From positions 1-32,062 of the forward strand of contig ONHI01000049.1 of assembly GCA_900317565.1 (NCBI GenBank): a DNA stretch of 32,062 bases. The letters are read 5' to 3'. Positions 18,499-24,537 of this stretch are shown piece after piece (within the stretch, counting starts at the first letter, position 1; every line of letters begins with the position of its first letter). Made by a program: the position numbers and the translations under genes. A model generated the notes under the pieces. That model saw only the letters and a list, made by a program, of their open reading frames with translations. It was not told where the DNA came from and did no database searches. The DNA is from an uncultured Eubacteriales bacterium. GTDB taxonomy: Bacteria > Bacillota > Clostridia > Christensenellales > Aristaeellaceae.

Positions 18499-18560
18499 TA
18501 GAACGGCAAAGCGGAAGAGAATCACACAAATTCCGGGTTATCGAGCTGAGCGGAGGCACA

Positions 18561-18722
18561 ATGAAGCAGATATCAAATAAGGAATATGAGGCATATCAGC
18601 AGTATCAAACCGACAAGCTGCATGGCCGGATACTGACGCCGGATGGCCTGCGTCTCATATCCGCGCTGATTTCCCTTGACTTGCTCGGTGGATTTTTAAC
18701 AAATATGCTACGGCATAATTGA
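18561..18722 (+). CDS. Small ORF of 53 residues after the radical SAM gene, function unknown
   Basis: Starts MKQISNKEYEAYQQYQTD with GGAGG 5 bases upstream of the ATG, 62 bases after the radical SAM gene and on the same strand. The middle GRILTPDGLRLI looks like a conserved core, and the tail is hydrophobic (LLGGFLTNML). It contains no cysteine and is rich in Tyr and Gln in the first half. It could be a substrate peptide of the radical SAM enzyme, an unrelated small protein, or a truncated longer one. I do not recognise a named family with confidence. Confidence 0.6.
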   Translation: MKQISNKEYEAYQQYQTDKLHGRILTPDGLRLISALISLDLLGGFLTNMLRHN

Positions 18723-18822
18723 CCCCGAACGGGTATAATCCAAGCAGGATTGATTATAATATACCATATCGGGTATAATTTAAATGATTATCGTTGACAA
18801 TGGCCCCGAAAGGGTATAAAAT
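18723..18822 (+). promoter_or_regulatory. hipBST promoter with three regularly spaced operator-like repeats
   Basis: GGGTATAA occurs at 18731-18738, 18771-18778 and 18812-18819, spacings of 40 and 41 bp, about four DNA turns. Copies 1 and 3 read CCCCGAACGGGT and CCCCGAAAGGGT; copy 2 is a near-palindrome TATACC-ATATC-GGGTATA. TTGACA (18794-18799) and TAAAAT (18817-18822), 17 bases apart, form a promoter overlapping the third copy. HipB proteins repress their own operons through such inverted sites, so these are probably HipB operators. Confidence 0.75.
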
Positions 18823-18828
18823 CAAATC

Positions 18829-19041
18829 ATGAATGAGATCGCTGAATTTATCAAACAGAGCAGGAAGTCGGCGGGCCTGACGCAGGAACAATTTGCGATG
18901 CGCTCGGGCCTGGGGCTGCGCTTTGTGCGCGAGCTGGAGCAGGGCAAGCAAACCGTGCGCATGGACAAGGTCAACCAGGCGTTGGCCATGTTTGGCATGG
19001 TCGCGGTGCCGGGCAGAATCGAGAAGGGGGAGAGGGATTAA
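18829..19041 (+). CDS. hipB: HipB-like helix-turn-helix antitoxin component
   Basis: A 70-residue XRE-family DNA-binding protein: FIKQSRKSAGLTQEQFAMRSGLGLRFVRELEQGKQTV is the helix-turn-helix with the Q-E-x-F and E-x-G-K features of HipB. It is the first gene of a hipB-hipS-hipT operon. In HipBST systems HipB binds DNA and the toxin complex for autoregulation, while HipS is the main neutraliser. No ribosome site precedes the ATG, and the predicted -10 ends 6 bases before it, so the mRNA may be leaderless. The stop is 3 bases before hipS. Confidence 0.88.
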   Translation: MNEIAEFIKQSRKSAGLTQEQFAMRSGLGLRFVRELEQGKQTVRMDKVNQALAMFGMVAVPGRIEKGERD

Positions 19042-19044
19042 GCG

Positions 19045-19377
19045 ATGGACGAGGCCTTTCGCGTGGCGCATGTCTATGTGCGGGATAACTTTGCGGGGAC
19101 GCTCCGCGAAACCGATGCGGGCTACGCATTCGCCTACGATGCCGGCTATCTTGCCGATGCGCAAACCCCGGATGTCAGCCTGACGCTGCCCAAACGAGAG
19201 GAGCCTTATGTCTCCAAGACGCTGTTTGCCTTCTTTGACGGCCTGATCCCGGAGGGCTGGCTTTTGAACGTCGTCTCACACAACTGGAAGATCGACCAGG
19301 CCGACCGCTTCGGGCTGCTGCTGGTGGCCTGCCGGGACTGCGTCGGCTGTGTGTGCATAAGGGAGGCCGGAACATGA
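19045..19377 (+). CDS. hipS: HipS-like antitoxin (HipA N-terminal subdomain as a separate protein)
   Basis: A 110-residue protein matching the N-terminal subdomain 1 of HipA kinases: AHVYVRDNFAGTLRE, FAYDAGYL, VSLTLPKREEPY, LFAFFDGLIPEGWLL and DRFGLLLVACRD. In tripartite HipBST systems this piece is split off and serves as the antitoxin of HipT. Its stop codon overlaps the hipT start (ATGA at 19374-19377), consistent with coupled synthesis. The last 20 residues have four cysteines (ACRDCVGCVC), which is unusual and may reflect metal binding or chance. Confidence 0.85.
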   Translation: MDEAFRVAHVYVRDNFAGTLRETDAGYAFAYDAGYLADAQTPDVSLTLPKREEPYVSKTLFAFFDGLIPEGWLLNVVSHNWKIDQADRFGLLLVACRDCVGCVCIREAGT

Positions 19378-20369
19378 TTTGCCTCTGCTGTGGGAATACG
19401 ATCCGAGACGATGCGACGGCGGTTGAGAGGGAAACCGGCTGGCACCGCGGATGTGTCAGGCGGTTCTTTGGCACGACCAGGCTCCCGGAAATTGACATCA
19501 CCGATGCCGTTCTGGAGCAGTTGGCCATAGAGAGCACCCATCAGGGGTTGACCGTGCCCGGCGTGCAGAAGAAGCTGTCGCTCCACCTGACGGCCGGCCG
19601 CGAGCCGAGGCTGACGCTGGTCAACTATCCGACGGGCTATATCCTGAAGCCGCAAACGGACGAGTACCCGGCCTTGCCCGAAGCGGAGCATCTGATCATG
19701 CGCATGGCGCGGGAGACGGGCATCAAAACCGTGCCCTTCGCGCTGTTGCGCACGCCCATGCGCGGCGGGAGCTATGCTTACATCACGCGCCGCGTTGATC
19801 GTGTTCTGCCCACAGGAGGCGGGAACCAGGCGCTGAAAATGCTGGCTATGGAGGACTTTTGCCAGCTGGACGGCCGCCTGACCCAGGACAAATATCGCGG
19901 TTCCTATGAGCGCTGTGCCAGGATCATCCAGCGTTGGTCCCAACGTCCCGGCCTCGACCTGTCCGAGCTGTTCCTGCGGTTGGTGTTCAGCTTTGCCGTG
20001 GGCAATTCCGATATGCACCTGAAAAACTTCTCACTCATCGAGACCGCGCCGGAAAGCGGGATGTATGTGCTCTCCGATGCCTACGATCTGCTGCCTGTCA
20101 ACGTCGTCCTGCCGGAGGACAAGGACCAATTTGCCCTGACCATGAACGGTAAAAAGCGCAACCTGCGCCGCAAGGATTTCAAGGTGTTCGCTGAAAGCTG
20201 CGGGATTCCCTCAAAGACGGCGGAAAAAATGATTCAGAGTATCGCCGACAGGCTGGACGAGTACATCGAATTGTGCCGAGCCTCTTTCATGCCGGAGGAT
20301 ATGAAAGAAAGGCTCGAAGCGCTGATGGTCGACCGATGCAAAAAGATGGAAGGCCTTGATCGGACATGA
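19374..20369 (+). CDS. hipT: HipT-like serine/threonine kinase toxin with N-terminal zinc motif
   Basis: A 331-residue HipA-family kinase lacking the N-terminal subdomain, which is supplied by hipS. A zinc-type motif C3-x2-C6-x17-H24-x2-C27 opens the protein. The Gly-rich loop is TVPGVQKKLSL, the ATP lysine probably lies in YILKP and an acidic partner in LPEAEHL. The catalytic loop is NSDMHLKNF (D213, N218) and the metal-binding site DAYD (D235, D238). All kinase residues appear intact. In E. coli HipT phosphorylates tryptophanyl-tRNA synthetase; the target here is unknown. GGGAGG lies about 7 bases before the ATG. A bidirectional terminator follows. Confidence 0.87.
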   Translation: MICLCCGNTIRDDATAVERETGWHRGCVRRFFGTTRLPEIDITDAVLEQLAIESTHQGLTVPGVQKKLSLHLTAGREPRLTLVNYPTGYILKPQTDEYPALPEAEHLIMRMARETGIKTVPFALLRTPMRGGSYAYITRRVDRVLPTGGGNQALKMLAMEDFCQLDGRLTQDKYRGSYERCARIIQRWSQRPGLDLSELFLRLVFSFAVGNSDMHLKNFSLIETAPESGMYVLSDAYDLLPVNVVLPEDKDQFALTMNGKKRNLRRKDFKVFAESCGIPSKTAEKMIQSIADRLDEYIELCRASFMPEDMKERLEALMVDRCKKMEGLDRT

Positions 20370-20426
20370 TGCGCCTTTGTATCAAAATGACGCCTTACAC
20401 GTTTGAAAACGGGAAAAACCAAATAG

Positions 20427-20459
20427 AAATCGTGCAGTTCCTGGGAACTGCACGATTTT
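20427..20459. terminator. Bidirectional terminator between hipT and the tRNA pair
   Basis: AAATCGTGCAGTTC pairs with GAACTGCACGATTT around a small loop, followed by TTTT on the plus strand. It lies between hipT and the 3' end of tRNA-Met, so it can end both convergent transcripts. Confidence 0.9.
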
Positions 20460-20460
20460 G

Positions 20461-20537
20461 TGGTACCGGCGATCGGATTCGAACCAATGACACTCCGGGT
20501 ATGAACCGGATTCTCTAGCCAACTGAGATACGCCGGC
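20461..20537 (-). tRNA. Elongator tRNA-Met (CAT)
   Basis: Complete minus-strand cloverleaf with acceptor GCCGGCG/CGCCGGT (one G-T), discriminator A and encoded CCA. The anticodon stem TCCGG/CCGGA has loop TTCATAC, anticodon CAT. The loop and T arm match elongator Met rather than Ile2. It is second in a two-gene operon after tRNA-fMet. Confidence 0.9.
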
Positions 20538-20542
20538 ATATA

Positions 20543-20574
20543 GCCAACCATGGGCTAGCTATCCCATGGTTGGC
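20543..20574 (-). other. Perfect hairpin between the two tRNA genes
   Basis: GCCAACCATGGG (20543-20554) pairs with CCCATGGTTGGC (20563-20574), 12 bp, loop of 8. No T tract follows, so it may guide processing of the tRNA precursor rather than termination. Confidence 0.7.
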
Positions 20575-20576
20575 GG

Positions 20577-20653
<77 letters not shown>

Positions 20654-20681
20654 ACAGCGCGTCTTGTTCAACGCAAGGGAT

Positions 20682-20710
20682 ATTATAGCATAGCGCGGCG
20701 GGCTTGTCAA
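20682..20710 (-). promoter_or_regulatory. Consensus promoter of the fMet-Met tRNA operon
   Basis: Minus-strand TTGACA (20705-20710) and TATAAT (20682-20687) are exactly 17 bases apart, 29 bases upstream of tRNA-fMet. Confidence 0.9.
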
Positions 20711-20760
20711 GCCCTTTTTTCGGATTTTTCCGCACGGGGAGTTTTTGGCGGCGCGGGGGC

Positions 20761-20789
20761 TTTACAAAACCGCGCGGTTGTGGTATGAT
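20761..20789 (+). promoter_or_regulatory. Promoter of the cobalamin riboswitch transcript
   Basis: TTTACA (20761-20766) and TATGAT (20784-20789) are 17 bases apart, with TG one base before the -10 (extended -10). Confidence 0.75.
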
Positions 20790-20818
20790 AAATGGCGTTA
20801 ACTGAATAACGGGAAATC

Positions 20819-21017
20819 CGCAGGTGCCCGTCCGGCCAGAATCCTTCAGCGCGCGAGGCGCGGGGGAGCCGCCGGGAGGGACAATAGGGAACGGGGTGGA
20901 AATCCCCGACAGGACCGCTGCTGTGATGCGGAGCGCCGCGTAAACGCGCCATTGGATGGGAGGATCTCCCGCCGAGAAGGCCGCGCGGGGCGATGAGGCT
21001 CAGTCAGAAGACCTGCC
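20819..21017 (+). promoter_or_regulatory. Cobalamin riboswitch
   Basis: GCAGGTGCCC at the 5' edge pairs with the ACCTGC of the B12 box (GTCAGAAGACCTGC, ending near 21016). Between are the conserved AATAGGGAA (about 20884), GGTGGAAATCC (about 20896) and a GCTGTGATG segment matching the B12 core. It precedes a transcription terminator, so binding of cobalamin is expected to reduce expression of the gene downstream, the AcsE-like methyltransferase. Confidence 0.9.
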
Positions 21018-21153
21018 TGCGGAGGAAGTATCGATTCTTCGGACTAAAGACAGATATGTTCCTGAGCAATGGCCGTGGGTGCGGATCGCGCCCTGCGGCA
21101 TGCGTGCATGCGCCCCGTCGGGAGACCGGCGGCGCGCCTGAGACGACTTCATC

Positions 21154-21193
21154 GCGGGATATATCGGTTCTGACCGATGTATCCCGCTTTTTT
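21154..21193 (+). terminator. Riboswitch-controlled terminator
   Basis: A 15-bp stem (21154-21168 with 21173-21187, one G-T, loop of 4) is followed by TTTTTT at 21188-21193. It lies 137 bases after the aptamer, leaving room for an antiterminator. Confidence 0.88.
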
Positions 21194-21390
21194 CGGCACT
21201 GTCGCGACGGGGCGCCTCCCCGAAGCGGCGGCTTGGCCGGAGCGCGCGGCGTCGACTGGTACCCGACGCCACCGCGCGGATGCGGTTCCCGGCAGCCGGC
21301 GGGGAGTGCCGTCCCCGAAGGCCGCGCCGCGACGTCCCCCTGGACGCGGCTCGGCTCCGGCGCTGCCGGGAACCGGAAATTGTGGAAGGG
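21194..21390 (+). other. GC-rich cruciform-like leader between terminator and acsE
   Basis: No gene is visible here. The dominant structure is a perfect 14-bp stem, CGGTTCCCGGCAGC (about 21281-21294) with GCTGCCGGGAACCG (about 21362-21375), enclosing GGGGAgtgccgTCCCC and a GC-rich hairpin with CGTCC/GGACG. Another palindrome around GGCGTCG/CGACGCC precedes it. The outer stem shares TTCCCGGCA with repeat B at 7381-7477, a possible but unproven relation. Confidence 0.6.
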
Positions 21391-21423
21391 TCCAAACCAT
21401 TGTAAAAGTGGAGGTAATACATC

Positions 21424-22209
21424 ATGGCAAAGTTCATCACCATCGGCGAGCGCATCTCCGTCACCGCCCCCGCGATCCGCAGGGCCTTCGCCGAGCGCGA
21501 CCCCGAGCCGATCATCCAGCGCTGTGAGCAGCAGCTGAAGGCCGGCGCGAACTACATCGACGTGAACATCGGCCCCGCCGAGGCGGACGGCGAGGAGATC
21601 ATGCAGTGGGCCGTCAAGCTGCTCCAGGAGCGCTTTGACAACGTGCCGCTGGCGCTGGACACCTCCAACATGAAGGCCATCGAGGCCGGCATCCAGGTGT
21701 ACAACCGCTCCAAGGGCAAGCCCATCGTCAACTCCGCCGACGCCGGCGACCGCTTCAACCGCATCGAGCTGGCCGCGAACAACGAAGCCATCGTCATCGC
21801 GCTGTGCTCCGCCAACGGCATCGCCTCTGACAACGACGAGCGCATGGCCCATTGCCAGCGCATGCTGGAGGAGGGCCTGATGCACGGCATGGAGGCCGAG
21901 GACCTGTGGTTCGACCCGCTGTTCCTGGTGGTGAAGGGCATGCAGGACAAGCAGATGGAGGTCCTGGAGGCCATCAAGATGTTCAGCGACATGGGCCTGA
22001 ACAGCACCGGCGGCCTGTCCAACAACTCCAACGGCATGCCGAAGCACATTCGCCCGATCTTCGACAGCTGCATGCTGGCCATGGCCATGATGCAGGGCCT
22101 GACGAGCGCCATCGTCAACCCCAACGACCAGCGGCTGATGGAGACCGTGAAGACCTGCGACATCATCAAGAACAACAACCTGTACGCGGATTCCTATCTG
22201 GAGATCTGA
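21424..22209 (+). CDS. Methyltetrahydrofolate:corrinoid methyltransferase family protein (AcsE/MtrH-like)
   Basis: A 261-residue pterin-binding barrel. Features shared with AcsE: ITIGERI at the start, ERDPEPI, GANYIDVNIGPA (folate-binding Asp and Asn), LALDTSNMKAIEAG, PIVNSADA, DLWFDPL, GLSNNSNGMP and a C-terminal ADSYLEI. The family moves the methyl group of methyl-tetrahydrofolate to a corrinoid protein in the cytoplasm, as in the Wood-Ljungdahl pathway or in split methionine synthases. No corrinoid protein gene is adjacent, so which pathway is served remains open. GGAGGT lies 8 bases before ATG 21424. Expression is under the cobalamin riboswitch. Confidence 0.88.
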   Translation: MAKFITIGERISVTAPAIRRAFAERDPEPIIQRCEQQLKAGANYIDVNIGPAEADGEEIMQWAVKLLQERFDNVPLALDTSNMKAIEAGIQVYNRSKGKPIVNSADAGDRFNRIELAANNEAIVIALCSANGIASDNDERMAHCQRMLEEGLMHGMEAEDLWFDPLFLVVKGMQDKQMEVLEAIKMFSDMGLNSTGGLSNNSNGMPKHIRPIFDSCMLAMAMMQGLTSAIVNPNDQRLMETVKTCDIIKNNNLYADSYLEI

Positions 22210-22217
22210 TACAGACT

Positions 22218-22252
22218 GTCATCCTGAACGCAGTGAAGGATCTGCTTTTTTT
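22218..22252 (+). terminator. Terminator-like intergenic repeat after acsE
   Basis: The 26-mer at 22218-22243 (starting GTCATCCTGA, ending GAAGGATCT) resembles a short repeat seen between genes in many bacterial genomes. ATCCT (22221-22225) can pair with AGGAT (22237-22241), and seven T follow at 22246-22252, so it could end the acsE transcript. Confidence 0.55.
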
Positions 22253-22271
22253 CGGCCTCCGCGCCTGTTTT

Positions 22272-23231
22272 CTATCCGGCCACGTTGTTTTGGGGCTCGC
22301 CCCGCATCCACGCCTCCAGGTTCCCCACGGCGATGTCCATCAGCCGCTGGCGGGCCTCGAAGGGGGCCCAGGCGATGTGGGGCGTGATGACGCAGTTCCG
22401 GGCGGTCAGCAGCGGGTTGTCGGGCCGTATGGGCTCGGCGCTGACCACGTCCACCCCGGCGGCGTACACCTTGCCGGCGTTCAGCGCGTCGGCCAGGTCC
22501 TGCTCCGCCACCAGCGGGCCGCGCCCGGTGTTCAGCAGGATCACGCCGTCCTTCATCCGGGCGATGCTCTCCCGGTTGATCATGCCCCGGCTGTCGTCGT
22601 TCAGCGGGCAGTGCAGGCTGATGACATCGGACCGGGCGAACAGGGCGTCCAGGTCGGCGTAGCGGCAGCCCTCGGGCAGCGGTTCGCCGCCGGGATGGCG
22701 GCTGTAGCACAGCACGCTCATGCCCATGGCGACGGCGATGCGGGCCACGGCCCTGCCGATGCGCCCGAAGCCCACGATGCCCATGGTCTTGCCCGCCAGC
22801 TCGATCAGCGGGGTCTCCCAGAAGCAGAAGTCCGGGCAGGCCGCCCACTTGCCCGCGTGCACGGCGGCGGAGTGTTGCGCGGCCCGGGAGCAGATGTCCA
22901 GCAGCAGCGCGAAGGTCATCTGGGCCACGGAATCGGTGCTGTAGGCGGGGATGTTGCACACGGCGATGCCCCGCCGCTTCGCGGCGGCCACGTCCACGTT
23001 GTTGTAGCCCGTGGCCAGCTCACCGATGTATTTTATGTTCGGGCAGGCCGCCATCACGGCCTCGTCCACGACCACCTTGTTGGTGAATACCGCCTCGGCG
23101 TCGCCGATGCGGGAAATCACGTCCTCCGGCGCGGTGCGGTCGTACACCGTCACCTCGCCGCAGCGCTTCAGGGCGTCCCAGCTGATGTCGCCGGGGTTGG
23201 CGGCATAGCCGTCCAGCACGACGATCCTCAT
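22272..23231 (-). CDS. D-2-hydroxyacid dehydrogenase (NAD-dependent)
   Basis: A 319-residue member of the D-isomer 2-hydroxyacid dehydrogenase family, closest in pattern to glycerate/hydroxypyruvate reductases. The nucleotide-binding fold shows GIVGFGRIGRAVARIA near residue 150. The catalytic Arg lies in LLNTGRGPLV, Glu in VVSAEPI and His in TPHIAWAPFEAR. It interconverts a 2-hydroxy acid and a 2-keto acid with NAD(H); the exact substrate is unclear. ATG 23231 overlaps the stop of cinA (ATGA), so it is the second gene of that unit. Longer in-frame starts lie inside cinA and are not favoured. Confidence 0.9.
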   Translation of the reverse strand: MRIVVLDGYAANPGDISWDALKRCGEVTVYDRTAPEDVISRIGDAEAVFTNKVVVDEAVMAACPNIKYIGELATGYNNVDVAAAKRRGIAVCNIPAYSTDSVAQMTFALLLDICSRAAQHSAAVHAGKWAACPDFCFWETPLIELAGKTMGIVGFGRIGRAVARIAVAMGMSVLCYSRHPGGEPLPEGCRYADLDALFARSDVISLHCPLNDDSRGMINRESIARMKDGVILLNTGRGPLVAEQDLADALNAGKVYAAGVDVVSAEPIRPDNPLLTARNCVITPHIAWAPFEARQRLMDIAVGNLEAWMRGEPQNNVAG

Positions 23232-24466
23232 GCCCGCGCCTCCATTCTCAGCCGCAGCGCGTTCAGCGCCCAGGAGGCCGCCACGGTGCGCACGAACGCC
23301 CGGCTGCCCCGGAAGTGGCATTCCTCGGCGGTGGTGCCGTCCGGCCCGGCCACGGCGATGAACACCGTGCCCACCGGCGTGCCGTCTGCGCCGCCGTCCG
23401 GCCCGGCGTAGCCCGTGGTGGACACCGCCCAGTCCGCGCCGCTGATGCGCCGCGCGCCCTCGGCCATCTCCCGGGCGCAGGGCTCGCTGACGGCGGTGTA
23501 TCGCTCCAGCGTCTCCGGCTTGACGCCCAGCACCCGGGCCTTGGCCGCGTCGCAGTAGGTCACGTGGGCCTCGCCCAGCGCGTCGCTGGCCCCGGGCACG
23601 CCCACCAGCCGCGCGGCCAGCAGCCCGCCGGTGCAGCTCTCGGCGAAGCTGACCGTCTCGCCCCGGGCCTTCAGCAGCGAAAGCACGGCCTGCTCGATGC
23701 TGTTGTCCGCGCCTTCGCCGTAGACGTGATCGCCCAGCCGGTCGCGGATCTCTTCGGCCACGGGCTCGATCATCGCAAGGGCCGCCTCCCGGTCCGCCGC
23801 CTGGGCGGTGATCCGGGCCTGCACCTCGCCCGGGCCGCAGTACAGCGCCAGGGTGGGATTGTCGGAGTGGAACAGGTCCCGCAGTTGGTTTTCCACGTTG
23901 GACTCCCCGATGCCGAATATCCGCAGGAAGCGGGATTCGATGTGGGCGCCGCTGCGCCGCGCCAGCCAGGGGGCCAGCTGCCGTTCAAACATGTCCTGCA
24001 GCTCGTGGGGCGGCCCGGGCAGCACTGCCACGGCCTTGCCGTCCTGCTCCACCACGCAGCCCGGGGCGGTGCCGCAGGCGTTGGGGAATATGGTGGCGCC
24101 CTCGGGGAACCAGGCCTGCTTGCGGTTGTTCTCGGCCATGGGATGGCCCACCCGGTTCATGAAGGCCTCGATGGCATGCAGGCTGGGCTCGTCCAGCACC
24201 ATCCTGAGCCCGAAGCGCTCCGCCACCATCTCCTTGGTCAGATCGTCCTCGGTGGGGCCGAGGCCGCCGGTGGTGATGACGATGTCAGACCGGGACAGCG
24301 CCTCGCCCAGCGCCTCCTTCACCCGGGCGGGATTGTCGCCCACGGTGGTGTGGCGGTACAGCATGATGCCCAGCTCCGCCAGCCGCCGGGAGAGGAATTG
24401 GGCGTCGGTGTTGGCGATCTGGCCCATCAATAGCTCCGTGCCCACGGAGAGGATCTCTGCGATCAT
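23228..24466 (-). CDS. cinA: CinA family protein, nicotinamide-nucleotide amidase
   Basis: A 412-residue, full-length CinA. Residues 1-170 form the molybdopterin-binding-like domain (EILSVGTELLMGQIANTDAQFLS, TTGGLGPTEDDLTKE, LPGPPHELQDM). Residues about 250-412 form the amidase domain with VSFAESCTGGLLAARL and STTGYAGPDGG. The C-terminal domain turns NMN into nicotinate mononucleotide in NAD recycling; the N-terminal domain acts on ADP-ribose in some members. AAAGGA lies 8 bases before ATG 24466. In many bacteria cinA is also linked to competence, but nothing here tests that. Confidence 0.93.
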   Translation of the reverse strand: MIAEILSVGTELLMGQIANTDAQFLSRRLAELGIMLYRHTTVGDNPARVKEALGEALSRSDIVITTGGLGPTEDDLTKEMVAERFGLRMVLDEPSLHAIEAFMNRVGHPMAENNRKQAWFPEGATIFPNACGTAPGCVVEQDGKAVAVLPGPPHELQDMFERQLAPWLARRSGAHIESRFLRIFGIGESNVENQLRDLFHSDNPTLALYCGPGEVQARITAQAADREAALAMIEPVAEEIRDRLGDHVYGEGADNSIEQAVLSLLKARGETVSFAESCTGGLLAARLVGVPGASDALGEAHVTYCDAAKARVLGVKPETLERYTAVSEPCAREMAEGARRISGADWAVSTTGYAGPDGGADGTPVGTVFIAVAGPDGTTAEECHFRGSRAFVRTVAASWALNALRLRMEARA

Positions 24467-24502
24467 GGGAATCGTCCTTTCACAGTGAAATGTTGATGAA
24501 AT

Positions 24503-24529
24503 GCAGGGGCGGCGCGTCGCCGCCCCTGC
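24503..24529. terminator. GC-rich hairpin after the wzt gene
   Basis: GCAGGGGCGGCG pairs over 12 bp with CGCCGCCCCTGC around a 3-base loop; on the minus strand ATTTCAT follows. It lies between the wzt stop and the cinA start, a plausible terminator of the exporter unit with a weak T tract. Confidence 0.6.
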
Positions 24530-24537
24530 GCTGCGCC

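Noticed and set aside
20461-20537. tRNA-Met as the attachment site of an integrative element carrying the 16-20 kb island
   Set aside because: No second copy of the tRNA 3' end and no integrase gene are visible in the window.
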